DNA of 64,000 nucleotides from Chitinophaga hostae (GCF_018224885.1 NZ_JAGTXB010000006.1:248001-312000); one strand, 5' to 3'; counted from the first letter of the stretch, positions 45,401 through 53,581 are shown. A program made the numbers and translations. The notes: generated from the sequence alone by a model not told the origin.

Positions 45401-46030
45401 TTCCTGGGCTTCTCCATCTTCAAGATGAGTATTTCCATCGTAATGACCGGTGTAGGTATTATGGCGTTGGCGGGTATCGTGGTACGTAACGGTATCGTAC
45501 TGGTAGAATTCACTGATTTGCTGATCCAGCAGAAAATGCCGGTATATGATGCTGTAGTGGAAGCTGGTAAAACCCGTATGACCCCTGTAATATTAACGGC
45601 AATTGCTGCAATATTGGGACTTATTCCGCTGGCAGTGGGCTTTAACATCGATTTTGCATCGTTGTTCAGTGAGTTTAAACCGCATATTTTCTTTGGTGGG
45701 GATAACGTGGCGTTCTGGGGGCCGCTGGCCTGGACCATGGTGTTCGGATTGGTGTTTGCCACCTTCCTTACACTGGTAATGGTGCCGGTGATGTATGCCA
45801 TGAATAAGCGCTCCATCGATGTGCTGGATAGGTATAATATGCCACGGTGGCTCAAATACGTGCCATTCCTGGTATTAGTTATAAAAATATTCATGAAACG
45901 GGACGATGTCAGAAAAATGCATGATCCTAAGTATTTATCTCCCAAGCCATACGACTTCTTCCCGGAGCCGGAAGCAGCAACAGAGGAGCCGGTACAGGGA
46001 AAAAAGGCAGATAGAATCTCCGTTAATTAA
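42476..46030 (+). CDS. RND family efflux pump permease (AcrB/HAE1 type)
   Basis: 1184 residues, above the ~1040 of E. coli AcrB. Twelve helices; SIDNKVSVYVATIIIALAGILSYINLPKEQFPEVVFPQFYINTINAGTSPEDMETTITKPIE gives the first helix and porter start. The proton-relay helix shows LGIVVDDAIVVIENVHRIY near residue 405. The porter has GTSPEDME and a second copy near 680. A polar C-terminal tail of ~60 residues is unusual. Proton-driven exporter of drugs, lipids or metals; the substrate is not readable. Confidence 0.93.
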   Translation: MQDNLNKEFKPTSWSIDNKVSVYVATIIIALAGILSYINLPKEQFPEVVFPQFYINTINAGTSPEDMETTITKPIEKQLNGISGVKKIKSTSMQDFSAITIEFNANEDIEAARQQVREKVDDAKKDLPTNLTQEPQIVKIDVSQIPIMNVNLSGDFDLQTLKKYADDMKDRIEALNEITRVDLVGELEREIQINVDKYKMDAAKISFDDIIGAIQGENITISGGLVAMDGQKRTLSVKGEYKDPARIGNIIVRGQSGATVYLRDVADVVDGFLEQESYARLEGKNVITLNVIKQSGKNLIDASDKIQAITKDMQENYFPKNLNITITADQSKSTRVTLHDLINTIIIGFLLVTIILMFFMGAVNAIFVALSVPISMFIAFLLMPMYGFTLNMMVLFSFLLALGIVVDDAIVVIENVHRIYNERKDLGIVKAAKIAAGEVFLPVFSGTLTVLAPFVPLLFWPGVIGKFMFYLPVTLITTLGASLVVAYIINPVFAVDFMDRHEGENHPKPRFDKKFAILSGVFALVALIGYANGSVGVGNFVIFLYLLIVLERFWLGGVARRFQHNFWPKVQERYKLILKWCLLGWRPVWIVIGTFGLLIFSIVLTAIRNPQVVFFPQADPNFIFTYIELPNGTDQKYTDSITKIVENRITKVVGNKNPIVESIISNVAKGAGDPSQMDLSVQPQKGKVTVAFVEFGARNGQSTVQYLDKIREAVKGIPGTNITVEQEQGGPPTGKPVNIEISGDNFDELTSTSFRLKRYLDSLQIGGVEELKSDFEANKPEIVVNIDRERANAEGISTRQIGMTLRTALFGFEASKIRDAKDEYKIMVRLDENQRNNINNLMNLNLVYRDMNMNGAIRQVPLSAVADIHYSNTYAGIRRIDQKRVITLYSNVLTGFNANEVVQHIETSLHDFTHPASVVIKMTGEQEDQQETMNFLMMAMLGAFGLILMIMVTQFNSIGRPMIIFMEILFSIIGVFLGFSIFKMSISIVMTGVGIMALAGIVVRNGIVLVEFTDLLIQQKMPVYDAVVEAGKTRMTPVILTAIAAILGLIPLAVGFNIDFASLFSEFKPHIFFGGDNVAFWGPLAWTMVFGLVFATFLTLVMVPVMYAMNKRSIDVLDRYNMPRWLKYVPFLVLVIKIFMKRDDVRKMHDPKYLSPKPYDFFPEPEAATEEPVQGKKADRISVN

Positions 46031-46415
46031 ATTTTTTTTCAATACAGTGTAACAGTTGTAGGTTAACAGTCTCCGTCCCGATTCTTCGGGACGGATTTTT
46101 TTTTGTATATTGGGGTCGAAATCGTTTTTTTTCTTTCATTAACAAATTTTAACATTTGGAATGAGCGGCATTTGAATTGCCTTTATTACTTTTGACCCTT
46201 CAGACAGTTACACGTTACTAGCCATATACAGCCTTAGCCTTATATGCCATATGATAAGTAGGAAATAAAACATTAAAAGACAGTCTGTTTTGAATAGTTA
46301 GGCGACATTTAGCCTGTAATAGCAATCAAAAAGAGAAATAAGATAATCAGTACAGCTTTCTTGACAACAAAAGGACCGCCATTAAAAGAATACGAAGGCG
46401 CAAGATTGGAAGACC
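46031..46415. other. 385-bp intergenic region before kynU
   Basis: It holds a rho-independent terminator for the efflux operon (46073-46105: CCGTCCCG / CGGGACGG then T8) and a TACTTTTG -7-like box at 46187-46194. A TTTG at 46171 and another at 46155 are at the wrong distance to be a good -33. Beyond that I see no gene or strong hairpin. The long leader to kynU (about 215 bases) is unexplained. Confidence 0.6.
46073..46104 (+). terminator. Rho-independent terminator of the RND operon
   Basis: CCGTCCCG pairs with CGGGACGG around a 6-base loop, followed by eight or nine T. Confidence 0.92.
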
Positions 46416-47684
46416 ATGGAGTACGTAGCATCGTTAGCATTTGCTGAAGAGAAGGACCGACAGGATCCATTGCATAAATTCAGAGATCAGTTTTATTTTC
46501 CACAACGTAACGGAAAGGATGCTATTTATTTATGCGGCAACTCGCTCGGACTACAGTCAAAGAATGTGAAAGCGGCGATAGAACAGGAACTGGCGGATTG
46601 GCAACAATGTGCGGTGGAGGGTTATTGGTTGGCAAAGAATCCATGGTTATATTATCAACAATATTGCAGTAAGCCGCTGGCGGGCATTTTAGGGGCCAGT
46701 CAGCAGGAATTGACGGTGATGAATACGTTAACGGTAAATCTGCATCTGATGATGCTTAGTTTTTACCGGCCAAACAAAGAGCGGTTTAAAGTGTTAATGG
46801 AGGCAGGTGCTTTTCCCAGCGATCAATACGCTGTAGAAACCCAGGTAAAGTTCCATGGCTACGATCCGGAGAGTGCAATTTTAGAAGTTTCCCCGCGACC
46901 CGGAGAACATTTGATAAGATTAGAAGATATTTTGGAGATTATTACCAGAGAAAGTGATAGCTTAGCACTGGTTTTATTTGGAGGTATAAATTACTATACC
47001 GGACAGTTTTTTGATATACCCGCTATAACAGCAGCTGCCCACAAGGCAGGCGCTTACGCAGGTTTCGACCTTGCACACGTAGCTGGAAATATACCGGTAG
47101 AATTGCACAATTGGGAAGTAGATTTCGCCGTTTGGTGCTCTTATAAGTACCTGAATGGCGGTCCCGGCGCGGTAGGAGGCGCTTTTGTGCATGAAAAACA
47201 CGCCAGTAACCGCGATTTTCTTCGTTTAGGTGGCTGGTGGGGCAATGAAGAGAGTGCACGTTTTAAAATGGAAAAAGGGTTTGTGCCTAAAAAAGAAGCT
47301 GAAGGATGGCAGCAAAGCACCGCTCAGGTGTTTAATATGGTAAGCCTGAAAGCCTCCCTGGAATTATTTGAAGCTGCTGGTATCGGCGCTTTAAGAAGCA
47401 AGAGTGAAGGAATGACCAACTATCTTGAATTCCTTTTGCAACAGTTGAACGGCATAAATTTCCAGATTATTACACCGGAAAATTGTAATGAACGCGGCGC
47501 TCAGTTATCTTTGTTGTTCCAGAACAAAGGTAAAGAAATACATCAACGGATGACCGATGCCGGTATAATCGTTGACTGGAGAGAGCCCGGAGTTATCAGG
47601 GTAGCACCGGCACCCTTGTATAACTCCTATCAAGACGTATTTCATTTTTATGAAATCATAGCTAATATTGCTTCAAACGCTTAA
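46416..47684 (+). CDS. kynU: Kynureninase
   Basis: 422 residues, PLP enzyme of the tryptophan-kynurenine route, cleaving kynurenine or 3-hydroxykynurenine to anthranilate or 3-hydroxyanthranilate and alanine. IYLCGNSLGLQSKNVKAAIEQELADWQQCAVEGYW near residue 40, GFDLAHVAGNIPVELHNWEVDFAVWCSYKYLNGGPGAVGG with the Schiff-base Lys near 245, and a late VDWREPGVIRVAPAPLYNSYQDV are diagnostic. Nine bases separate it from the glycine-rich phosphoesterase gene. Confidence 0.94.
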   Translation: MEYVASLAFAEEKDRQDPLHKFRDQFYFPQRNGKDAIYLCGNSLGLQSKNVKAAIEQELADWQQCAVEGYWLAKNPWLYYQQYCSKPLAGILGASQQELTVMNTLTVNLHLMMLSFYRPNKERFKVLMEAGAFPSDQYAVETQVKFHGYDPESAILEVSPRPGEHLIRLEDILEIITRESDSLALVLFGGINYYTGQFFDIPAITAAAHKAGAYAGFDLAHVAGNIPVELHNWEVDFAVWCSYKYLNGGPGAVGGAFVHEKHASNRDFLRLGGWWGNEESARFKMEKGFVPKKEAEGWQQSTAQVFNMVSLKASLELFEAAGIGALRSKSEGMTNYLEFLLQQLNGINFQIITPENCNERGAQLSLLFQNKGKEIHQRMTDAGIIVDWREPGVIRVAPAPLYNSYQDVFHFYEIIANIASNA

Positions 47685-47693
47685 TTAAGTAAG

Positions 47694-49067
47694 ATGACTT
47701 TTGAGAGAAACGAACGCCCCCGCAGGCCTTATTCTTCTGATACCAACAAAGAGAATGATCCCAATAAGGAGAAAGGCGATGACAAACCCAATTTAAATAA
47801 CGAGCGGGAAGGCGGCAAACCCGACTACAACAGTGGTGGCTCTGAGGGGCGCACTGGTTACAATCGAGAAGGCGGATATCGTCCGCGTACTGACTACAAT
47901 CGTGATGGCGGCTCAGGTGGCGGCTACAACCGCGAAGGCGGAGGTGGTTACGACCGTGGCGGCGGCGGTGGCTACAACCGTGATGGTGGTGGCGGTGGTT
48001 ACAATCGTGATGGCGGCTATGGCGGCGGCGGTGGATACGATCGCGGCGGTGGCGGCGGTGGTTACAATCGTGGCGGCGGCGGATATGATCGCGGTGGCGG
48101 TGGTGGTTATGATCGCGGCGGTGGCGGCGGTTATGATCGCGGCGGCGGCGGTGGTTACAATCGCGGTGGCGGCGGCGGTTACGATCGCGGCGGCGGCGGT
48201 GGTGGTTACGATCGCGGCAGCGGCGGCGGTGGATACGATCGCGGCAGCGGCGGCGGTGGATACGATCGCGGCAGTGGCGGCGGTGGTTACGATCGCGGCG
48301 GTGGCGGCGGTGGTTACAATCGCGGCGGCGGCGGCGGTGGTTACAATCGCGGCGGTGGCGGCGGTGGTTACGATCGCGGTGGCGGCGGCGGTGGTTACAA
48401 TCGCGGCGGTGGCGGCGGTGGTTACAACCGTGGCGGCGGCGGTGGCGGTGGTTACCGCGGCGGTGGAAACCCAAGACAGGGTGGAAGACCTCAACGCTTT
48501 GAGCCAAAACCTGATAACAAAATTTACTTTATCGCCCTCCTGCCAACTGCAGAAGTAGGTAAAGAAATTATAAAGATCAAACAGGAATTTGCAGAACAAT
48601 ATGGCCCGATGTACGCATTGAAAGTACTTCCCCATATCACCCTGCAGGTGCCTTTTACAGCTGATCCGGCATTGGAAAAAGCTTTCTGCGACGAGCTGAC
48701 AGAGTTTGCCAAAACACAGGCACCTTTCGAAGTATCCCTGAAAGGCTTCGGTACTTTCCCGAACAAACAAAACCGCGTACTCTTTATTAACGTGGAAAAA
48801 AGTGAAACCATGTCGGCTATGCACCGTCAGCTGATCAACTTCCTGCGTAAGGAATTTGGATTCAGTACCATGCTGGCACGTACAGGATTTACACCACACG
48901 TTACCGTGGCCTTTAAAGACCTGGAAGACGAGCAGTTTAATAAAGCATGGCCCGAATATGAAAACAAGGAATACGAGGCTACCTTCAAGGTAAACAACCT
49001 CTACTTCCTCCGTCACAACGGTAAGTCATGGGAAGTGCTGCAGAAATGCAAATTAGGTGGTGCCTGA
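47694..49067 (+). CDS. Glycine-rich low-complexity region fused to a 2H phosphoesterase
   Basis: 457 residues. Residues 1-75 are charged and polar. Residues about 75-258 are repeats of GGGGYDRGGGGG / GGGYNRGGGG, over 15 units with Tyr and Arg regularly spaced, like eukaryotic RGG/YGG RNA-binding tails. Residues about 270-457 form a 2H phosphoesterase: KIYFIALLPTAEVGKEI, the H-x-T of VLPHITLQVPF and of GFTPHVTVAFKDLED, spaced ~95 residues. Such domains process cyclic or 2',5'-phosphate RNA ends. Likely co-transcribed with kynU; it has its own terminator. Confidence 0.85.
   Translation: MTFERNERPRRPYSSDTNKENDPNKEKGDDKPNLNNEREGGKPDYNSGGSEGRTGYNREGGYRPRTDYNRDGGSGGGYNREGGGGYDRGGGGGYNRDGGGGGYNRDGGYGGGGGYDRGGGGGGYNRGGGGYDRGGGGGYDRGGGGGYDRGGGGGYNRGGGGGYDRGGGGGGYDRGSGGGGYDRGSGGGGYDRGSGGGGYDRGGGGGGYNRGGGGGGYNRGGGGGGYDRGGGGGGYNRGGGGGGYNRGGGGGGGYRGGGNPRQGGRPQRFEPKPDNKIYFIALLPTAEVGKEIIKIKQEFAEQYGPMYALKVLPHITLQVPFTADPALEKAFCDELTEFAKTQAPFEVSLKGFGTFPNKQNRVLFINVEKSETMSAMHRQLINFLRKEFGFSTMLARTGFTPHVTVAFKDLEDEQFNKAWPEYENKEYEATFKVNNLYFLRHNGKSWEVLQKCKLGGA
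47900..48465 (+). repeat. GC-rich tandem repeat encoding the Gly/Tyr/Arg region
   Basis: Units of about 24-30 bp of the type GGCGGCGGCGGTGGTTAYRATCGC are repeated with silent changes. Local GC content is far above the window average. The unit is codon-phased, so the repeat is protein-coding and prone to copy-number change. Confidence 0.9.
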
Positions 49068-49087
49068 TAAAGTCCCTCCTCTAAAAT

Positions 49088-49121
49088 AAAAAAGGCCTCC
49101 GCAAATGCGGGGGCCCTTTTC
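49088..49121 (+). terminator. Terminator after the 2H phosphoesterase gene
   Basis: AAAGGCC-CCGC and GCGG-GGCCCTTTT pair around AAAT, with an A tract before and T's after. It closes the kynU transcript. Confidence 0.85.
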
Positions 49122-49171
49122 GTTTAAAACACAGACAGTATAACAGTGTAGGTTATACGAAGTTAATATCT

Positions 49172-49918
49172 CTATTGCCGGATCACCTTGCCCGATCCTC
49201 TGATATCTGCATCCACACTGGCATCGCCGGAATAATATACCCGGCCGCTTCCATTGATCCGCGCATCCAGTTTTTGTCGTACCACCAGGCTATGCTCGCC
49301 TGAACCACTGATGGTAATATTGGCTCTTTGCACTTCCATACCCATACCAGCCACTCTGCCACTGCCGTTAATTTCACTGTTGTGTGTATTGGCAATGCCT
49401 TTCAACGCAATATCCCCCGAGCCGTTGATGGTGGTGTTAAGATTGCCGGTCGCCAGCAATAATGAAGCATTGCCACTGCCGTTCAACTCATACTTAAATA
49501 AGGCAGTATGTATGGTATCCTGATTATCCAGGGAGCCCGAACCATCATACTCTACCCGCTGAAAAATCGGGTTATGGATGTATATCCTGACAGGCAAATG
49601 ATTCCGCAAATGTACCCGGTTACGTAAACGAACATATAAATTGTTGCCGCGGGTACCGGTTTCCACTACACCTATAATATTATCTTCTGCCTTGATCTCC
49701 AACGTAGTACGATTGTCCTGTGTAAGGTGCACCTCGAAATCCCCGGATACCTCTATGTCCGTAAAAGGACCAGTATTGCGGGTTTCCGACACTACATTGC
49801 CGGACCCGCTGATATTATCTTTCGTGCAACTGGAAAGTATAATGCTGAAAATCACGATCATTAACAGCAGCCATCCAATGCTTAAACTGGTGTACGTTAT
49901 AATCACTTGCTTTTTCAT
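49172..49918 (-). CDS. Head GIN domain (DUF2807) lipoprotein-like protein
   Basis: 248 residues from MKKQVIITYTS; the ATG at 49927 is nearly equal. A hydrophobic start with a Cys near 29 (SIILSSCTKDN) gives a lipoprotein signature, followed by a right-handed beta-helix of GSGD/GSGS repeats (VSGDFEVHL, YDGSGSLDNQ, LNGSGNASL, INGSGDIAL, INGSGRVAG, ISGSGEHSL, INGSGRVYY). This is the DUF2807 / head-GIN fold, an auto-adhesin-like surface protein. Function unknown. Confidence 0.85.
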   Translation of the reverse strand: MKKQVIITYTSLSIGWLLLMIVIFSIILSSCTKDNISGSGNVVSETRNTGPFTDIEVSGDFEVHLTQDNRTTLEIKAEDNIIGVVETGTRGNNLYVRLRNRVHLRNHLPVRIYIHNPIFQRVEYDGSGSLDNQDTIHTALFKYELNGSGNASLLLATGNLNTTINGSGDIALKGIANTHNSEINGSGRVAGMGMEVQRANITISGSGEHSLVVRQKLDARINGSGRVYYSGDASVDADIRGSGKVIRQ

Positions 49919-50127
49919 AGCTGTCATTTTTTAAGGGGCTTTAAGAAATGACGTATTTGAAACCCGTTACCCCTACGTGGTCCGTTATTTTAAAAATGGG
50001 GGGAGAGGATCGGGGCAGCAGAAGAGGCCGTGGGAGAGGAAAGCGTCGAAAAAAAATAAGCCGGCCGTACAGACGTACGGAACCGGCTTTTTGATTAACC
50101 CCTATGAAAACAAACTATTGCTCTTTT

Positions 50128-50424
50128 TTATTTTGCTAATTTAATTTCTCCTAAATCGGTGGATTTTCCTTCCTCCACCCTAACATCTGTAACAGTTGCA
50201 GGTTTAAAGGGTGCTTTCGCTCCTTTTATAACGGTGTACGCACCCGCCTTCGCATTGGCAAAATTAAAACCGCCATCCGTAACAGGCGATGTTAATGTAT
50301 CTGTTCCCTGAATGGCCCAGGCCTCGGTGGCTCCCTCTGCCGGTGTTACTTTACCTGCTATGGTTCCACCATCAACGCCCTTAAATGCAAAGGCTCCAAA
50401 TGCTACAGCTGCAAGTGCTAACAT
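50128..50424 (-). CDS. Small exported CarboxypepD-regulatory-like protein
   Basis: 98 residues. The short hydrophobic start (MLALAAVAFGAFAFKG) resembles the second half of a signal peptide, without the usual lysine-rich start. The mature part GTIAGKVTPAEGATEAWAIQGTDTLTSPVTDGGFNFANAKAGAYTVIKG is one carboxypeptidase-regulatory-like beta-sandwich. The frame upstream of the ATG reads ..LPKVS and meets a stop after 8 codons, so the signal peptide may be truncated by mutation or begin at a non-standard codon. Confidence 0.65.
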   Translation of the reverse strand: MLALAAVAFGAFAFKGVDGGTIAGKVTPAEGATEAWAIQGTDTLTSPVTDGGFNFANAKAGAYTVIKGAKAPFKPATVTDVRVEEGKSTDLGEIKLAK

Positions 50425-50580
50425 GCTTACTTTTGGTAAGTAAAGATGTCAGCATTGTTCTATAACTGTTTTTATGAGATGTAAAAGAACTTGTTGTTAG
50501 TGCCGATTTTGCAATTACGGTGCCACAATATTTTCATCGGCAGCCATTTAACATATCTTTTAGAAAGCAAAAAGTTAAAA

Positions 50581-50672
50581 GCATAAAGCCCAAAGCTATT
50601 AAAGCGAATGACCAGAGCAAATGGATTAATATCCGCTCTGGTCATTCGCTTTAATAGCTTTGGGCTTTATGC
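50581..50672. repeat. Perfect 38-bp inverted repeat
   Basis: The arms 50581-50618 and 50635-50672 are exact reverse complements across 38 bases around a 16-base spacer (AAATGGATTAATATCC). It lies 15 bases beyond the stop of the Bax inhibitor-1 family gene and would make a very stable RNA hairpin. The sequence differs from the other inverted repeats. Confidence 0.95.
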
Positions 50673-50686
50673 CTTCAGTTTTACGC

Positions 50687-51427
50687 TTATCTTCTGTTTA
50701 ATTTACTCAGGAGTCGCAGTATTTCCAGGTATAACCATACCAGGGTTACCATCAAACCAAAGGATGCATACCACTCAAAGTATTTCGGTGCACCCTGTGC
50801 CGCACCCTGTTCTATCATATCAAAATCAAGGATCAGGTTCAGCGCAGCAATACCTACCACCACCAGCGAAAAGATAATACCAAAAGTACCACTGCTGTGA
50901 ATAAGCGGCATCTCAATGTTAAAAAGGCGCAGTACCAGGGCAATCAGGTAAAAGACTGCAATACCCAGGGTCGCTGTCATTACAATAGACTTAAAACGCT
51001 CTGTAGCGCGGATTACACCGGTGCGATACAATACCAGCATAGCAATGAAAGTACCAAAAGTAAGCCCCACAGCCTGTAACACAATACCCTGCCACTTGGC
51101 TTCAAACATCGCAGAAATAGCGCCGAGGAACAAACCCTCTGCGATAGCATAGGCAGGAGCCAGGTAAGCAGACCATTCTTTCTTGAAAATAATTACCATC
51201 GCCAGTATAAAACCAACAATAGCACCACCTATGGCAAGTGGTAACACATTGTTACCCCCTCTTGAAAATTCGCCCCAGGAATAAACTGCTGCTGCCATCA
51301 GCATCAACAGCATGAAAGACATTTTGTTAACAGTACCACGGATGGTCATGGCGTCCCCTGTAATATGAGGTGCTTTATCAAATACACTTTGCTTCAGTAC
51401 AGGGTTGTTCGATTGAAATAATGCCAT
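50687..51427 (-). CDS. Bax inhibitor-1/YccA family membrane protein
   Basis: 246 residues, seven hydrophobic helices. TIRGTVNKMSFMLLMLMAAAVYSWG near residue 27, PAYAIAEGLFLGAISAMFEAKWQGIVLQAVGLTFGTF near 90-125, and LNLILDFDMIEQGAAQGAPKYFEWYASFGLMVTLVWLYLEILRLL near 195-240 are typical of the YccA branch, the inner-membrane regulators or pH-sensitive calcium leak-type proteins. Monocistronic. Confidence 0.9.
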   Translation of the reverse strand: MALFQSNNPVLKQSVFDKAPHITGDAMTIRGTVNKMSFMLLMLMAAAVYSWGEFSRGGNNVLPLAIGGAIVGFILAMVIIFKKEWSAYLAPAYAIAEGLFLGAISAMFEAKWQGIVLQAVGLTFGTFIAMLVLYRTGVIRATERFKSIVMTATLGIAVFYLIALVLRLFNIEMPLIHSSGTFGIIFSLVVVGIAALNLILDFDMIEQGAAQGAPKYFEWYASFGLMVTLVWLYLEILRLLSKLNRR

Positions 51428-51578
51428 AAAGTATAGTTTAAATTTATGGGTTAAAAATACGATTTGATTTGAAATAAGGACATTAGAATCCGGTAAATCC
51501 CGATAAAATTAGCATTTTTATAACCAATAACCAGTGGTTATCACCCATAACAATAAGTAATGGGAATGCCTTATTGAG

Positions 51579-51611
51579 TTTGTAATAGTCTACTAAAGTT
51601 GTGTACTTTTG
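51579..51611 (+). promoter_or_regulatory. Bacteroidota sigma-A promoter of korA
   Basis: TTTG (51579-51582), 21-base spacer, then TACTTTTG (51604-51611), a good match to the TTTG-N19/21-TAnnTTTG pattern. The leader would be about 80 bases. Confidence 0.7.
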
Positions 51612-51695
51612 TGATCGGATCGGGAATATTATTGGCAGGTAGCATATTACTACCGCCCGATTACCTAAATTTACATCTTTAAAAAGAATATATAG

Positions 51696-53546
51696 ATGCC
51701 TAATACTTCGATTCAACAGCTGGAGGATGTAGTGATAAAATTTGCAGGCGACAGTGGAGACGGGATGCAGTTAACAGGTACCCAGTTTTCAAATAACACC
51801 GCTTTATTTGGCAATGACCTGAGCACATTCCCGGATTTCCCGGCAGAAATCCGTGCCCCGATAGGTACCTTGCCCGGTGTGAGCGGATTCCAGCTACATT
51901 TCTCTTCTAACAGAATATTTACCCCGGGCGATGCCTGTGATGTACTGGTAGCCATGAATGCTGCTGCATTAAAAGCAAACCTGAAGAGTCTCAAAAAAGG
52001 AGGGATCATCCTGGCCAATACCGATGGTTTTGACAGCAAAAACCTCCGCCTGGCCAACTATCCGGAAGGAATCAACCCCCTGGAAGATGGTTCCCTGGCT
52101 ACATATCAGCTCCATACCATGGATGTCACAAAAATGACACGCGAAGCGCTGAAAGACATGAACATGGGGATGAAAGAGAAAGACCGTGCAAAAAATATGT
52201 TTGTACTGGGTTTCCTCTACTGGATGTATGACCGTAATATGGAGAATACCGAAACCTTCCTGAAAGAGAAATTTGGGAAAAAACCGGAAATTCTCGAGAG
52301 TAACCTCCGGGTTTTGCACGCCGGTTACAACTTTGCTGATACAGTGGAGGCCTTTACTACCCGTTACAGGGTCGAAAAAGCCCGCATGGAACCTGGTACC
52401 TACCGCAGCATTACCGGTAATACCGCCCTGGCCTATGGCCTGGTAGCGGCTTCCCAGAAGGCAAACCTGCCGATCTTCCTGGGTACCTATCCCATCACAC
52501 CAGCTTCTGATATCCTTCATGAACTGAGTCGCTTCAAAAATTTTGGTATCCGCACCTTCCAGGCGGAAGATGAGATTGCAGGGATCACCTCTGCCATCGG
52601 TGCTTCCTATGGCGGACATATGGGGATTACTACCACCTCCGGTCCGGGTATGGCCTTAAAGGGCGAAGCCATGGGACTAGCTGTAATGCTGGAAATTCCC
52701 CTGATTATTGTAGATATCCAACGCGGAGGACCCTCTACCGGTTTGCCTACCAAAACCGAGCAATCTGACCTGCTGCAGGCCTATTACGGCCGTAACGGAG
52801 AATGCCCGATGCCGGTAGTTTCCGCATCTACACCGGCAGATTGCTTCGACGCTGTATTTGAAGCATTCCGCATTTCGGTGCAACATATGACACCCGTGAT
52901 TTTCCTCAGCGATGGGTATATCGCCAATGGTTCCGAGCCATGGCGCTTCCCTAAAGCTGCCGATCTGCCTCAGATTGAAGTGAAATTCAAAAAACAACTG
53001 GAAGAGGGAGAAGAAAATTTCCTGCCTTATCACCGTGATGAAAACCTGGTGCGCCCATGGGCGGTTCCCGGCACACCCGGCCTCGAACACCGCATTGGCG
53101 GCCTCGAAAAACAGAACATCACCGGTAACGTAAGCTACGATCCGGAAAACCACCAGCTGATGGTGAAGATCCGCCAGGAAAAAGTAGATAAGATTGCTGA
53201 TCATATTCCGCTGCAGAAAATAGAACTTGGCCCCGAAAAAGGTAAAGTACTGGTGCTCGGCTGGGGCTCTACCTACGGCGCCATTAAAAGCGCAGTACTG
53301 GACCTGCTGGCAGAAGGACATGAAGTGGCACACGCTCACATCCGTTATATCCGCCCCTTCCCCAAAAACCTGGGAGAAATACTACACAGCTACGATAAAA
53401 TACTGATTCCGGAAATTAATAATGGTCAGCTGATCAAAATTATCCGCGATCAGTTCCTGATCGATGCACAGGGCTACCATAAAATTATGGGCGTACCTAT
53501 CACCAAAGGCGAACTGATTACAAAGATCAGAGAAATGCTGGCATAG
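51696..53546 (+). CDS. korA: 2-oxoacid:ferredoxin oxidoreductase alpha subunit (KorA type)
   Basis: 616 residues. The N-terminal gamma-type domain (VVIKFAGDSGDGMQLTGTQFSNNTALFGND ... PGVSGFQLHFSS, residues ~12-190) is fused to the alpha domain (LAYGLVAASQKANLPIFLGTYPITPASDILHEL, then AIGASYGGHMGITTTSGPG, residues ~245-470) and a C-terminal PFOR II domain. It oxidises 2-oxoglutarate or another 2-oxoacid to acyl-CoA with ferredoxin. The beta subunit that holds TPP is not next to it; it must be elsewhere. Confidence 0.9.
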   Translation: MPNTSIQQLEDVVIKFAGDSGDGMQLTGTQFSNNTALFGNDLSTFPDFPAEIRAPIGTLPGVSGFQLHFSSNRIFTPGDACDVLVAMNAAALKANLKSLKKGGIILANTDGFDSKNLRLANYPEGINPLEDGSLATYQLHTMDVTKMTREALKDMNMGMKEKDRAKNMFVLGFLYWMYDRNMENTETFLKEKFGKKPEILESNLRVLHAGYNFADTVEAFTTRYRVEKARMEPGTYRSITGNTALAYGLVAASQKANLPIFLGTYPITPASDILHELSRFKNFGIRTFQAEDEIAGITSAIGASYGGHMGITTTSGPGMALKGEAMGLAVMLEIPLIIVDIQRGGPSTGLPTKTEQSDLLQAYYGRNGECPMPVVSASTPADCFDAVFEAFRISVQHMTPVIFLSDGYIANGSEPWRFPKAADLPQIEVKFKKQLEEGEENFLPYHRDENLVRPWAVPGTPGLEHRIGGLEKQNITGNVSYDPENHQLMVKIRQEKVDKIADHIPLQKIELGPEKGKVLVLGWGSTYGAIKSAVLDLLAEGHEVAHAHIRYIRPFPKNLGEILHSYDKILIPEINNGQLIKIIRDQFLIDAQGYHKIMGVPITKGELITKIREMLA

Positions 53547-53581
53547 GCGCTGCTGCAACATATTTTATTTTATTGCACAAT

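Noticed and set aside
42410-45945. Several long minus-strand frames within the RND permease gene
   Set aside because: All are mirror frames of a gene with complete family motifs over its whole length.
47900-48465. CRISPR-like array
   Set aside because: The short repeats are codon-phased, contiguous without unique spacers of constant size, and encode the Gly/Tyr/Arg region.
47662-49016. Long antisense and out-of-frame open frames across the glycine-rich region
   Set aside because: They come from the GC-rich tandem repeat being open in several frames. The products are His/Arg- or Ala/Val/Thr-only repeats with no fold, while the plus frame joins a known 2H domain.
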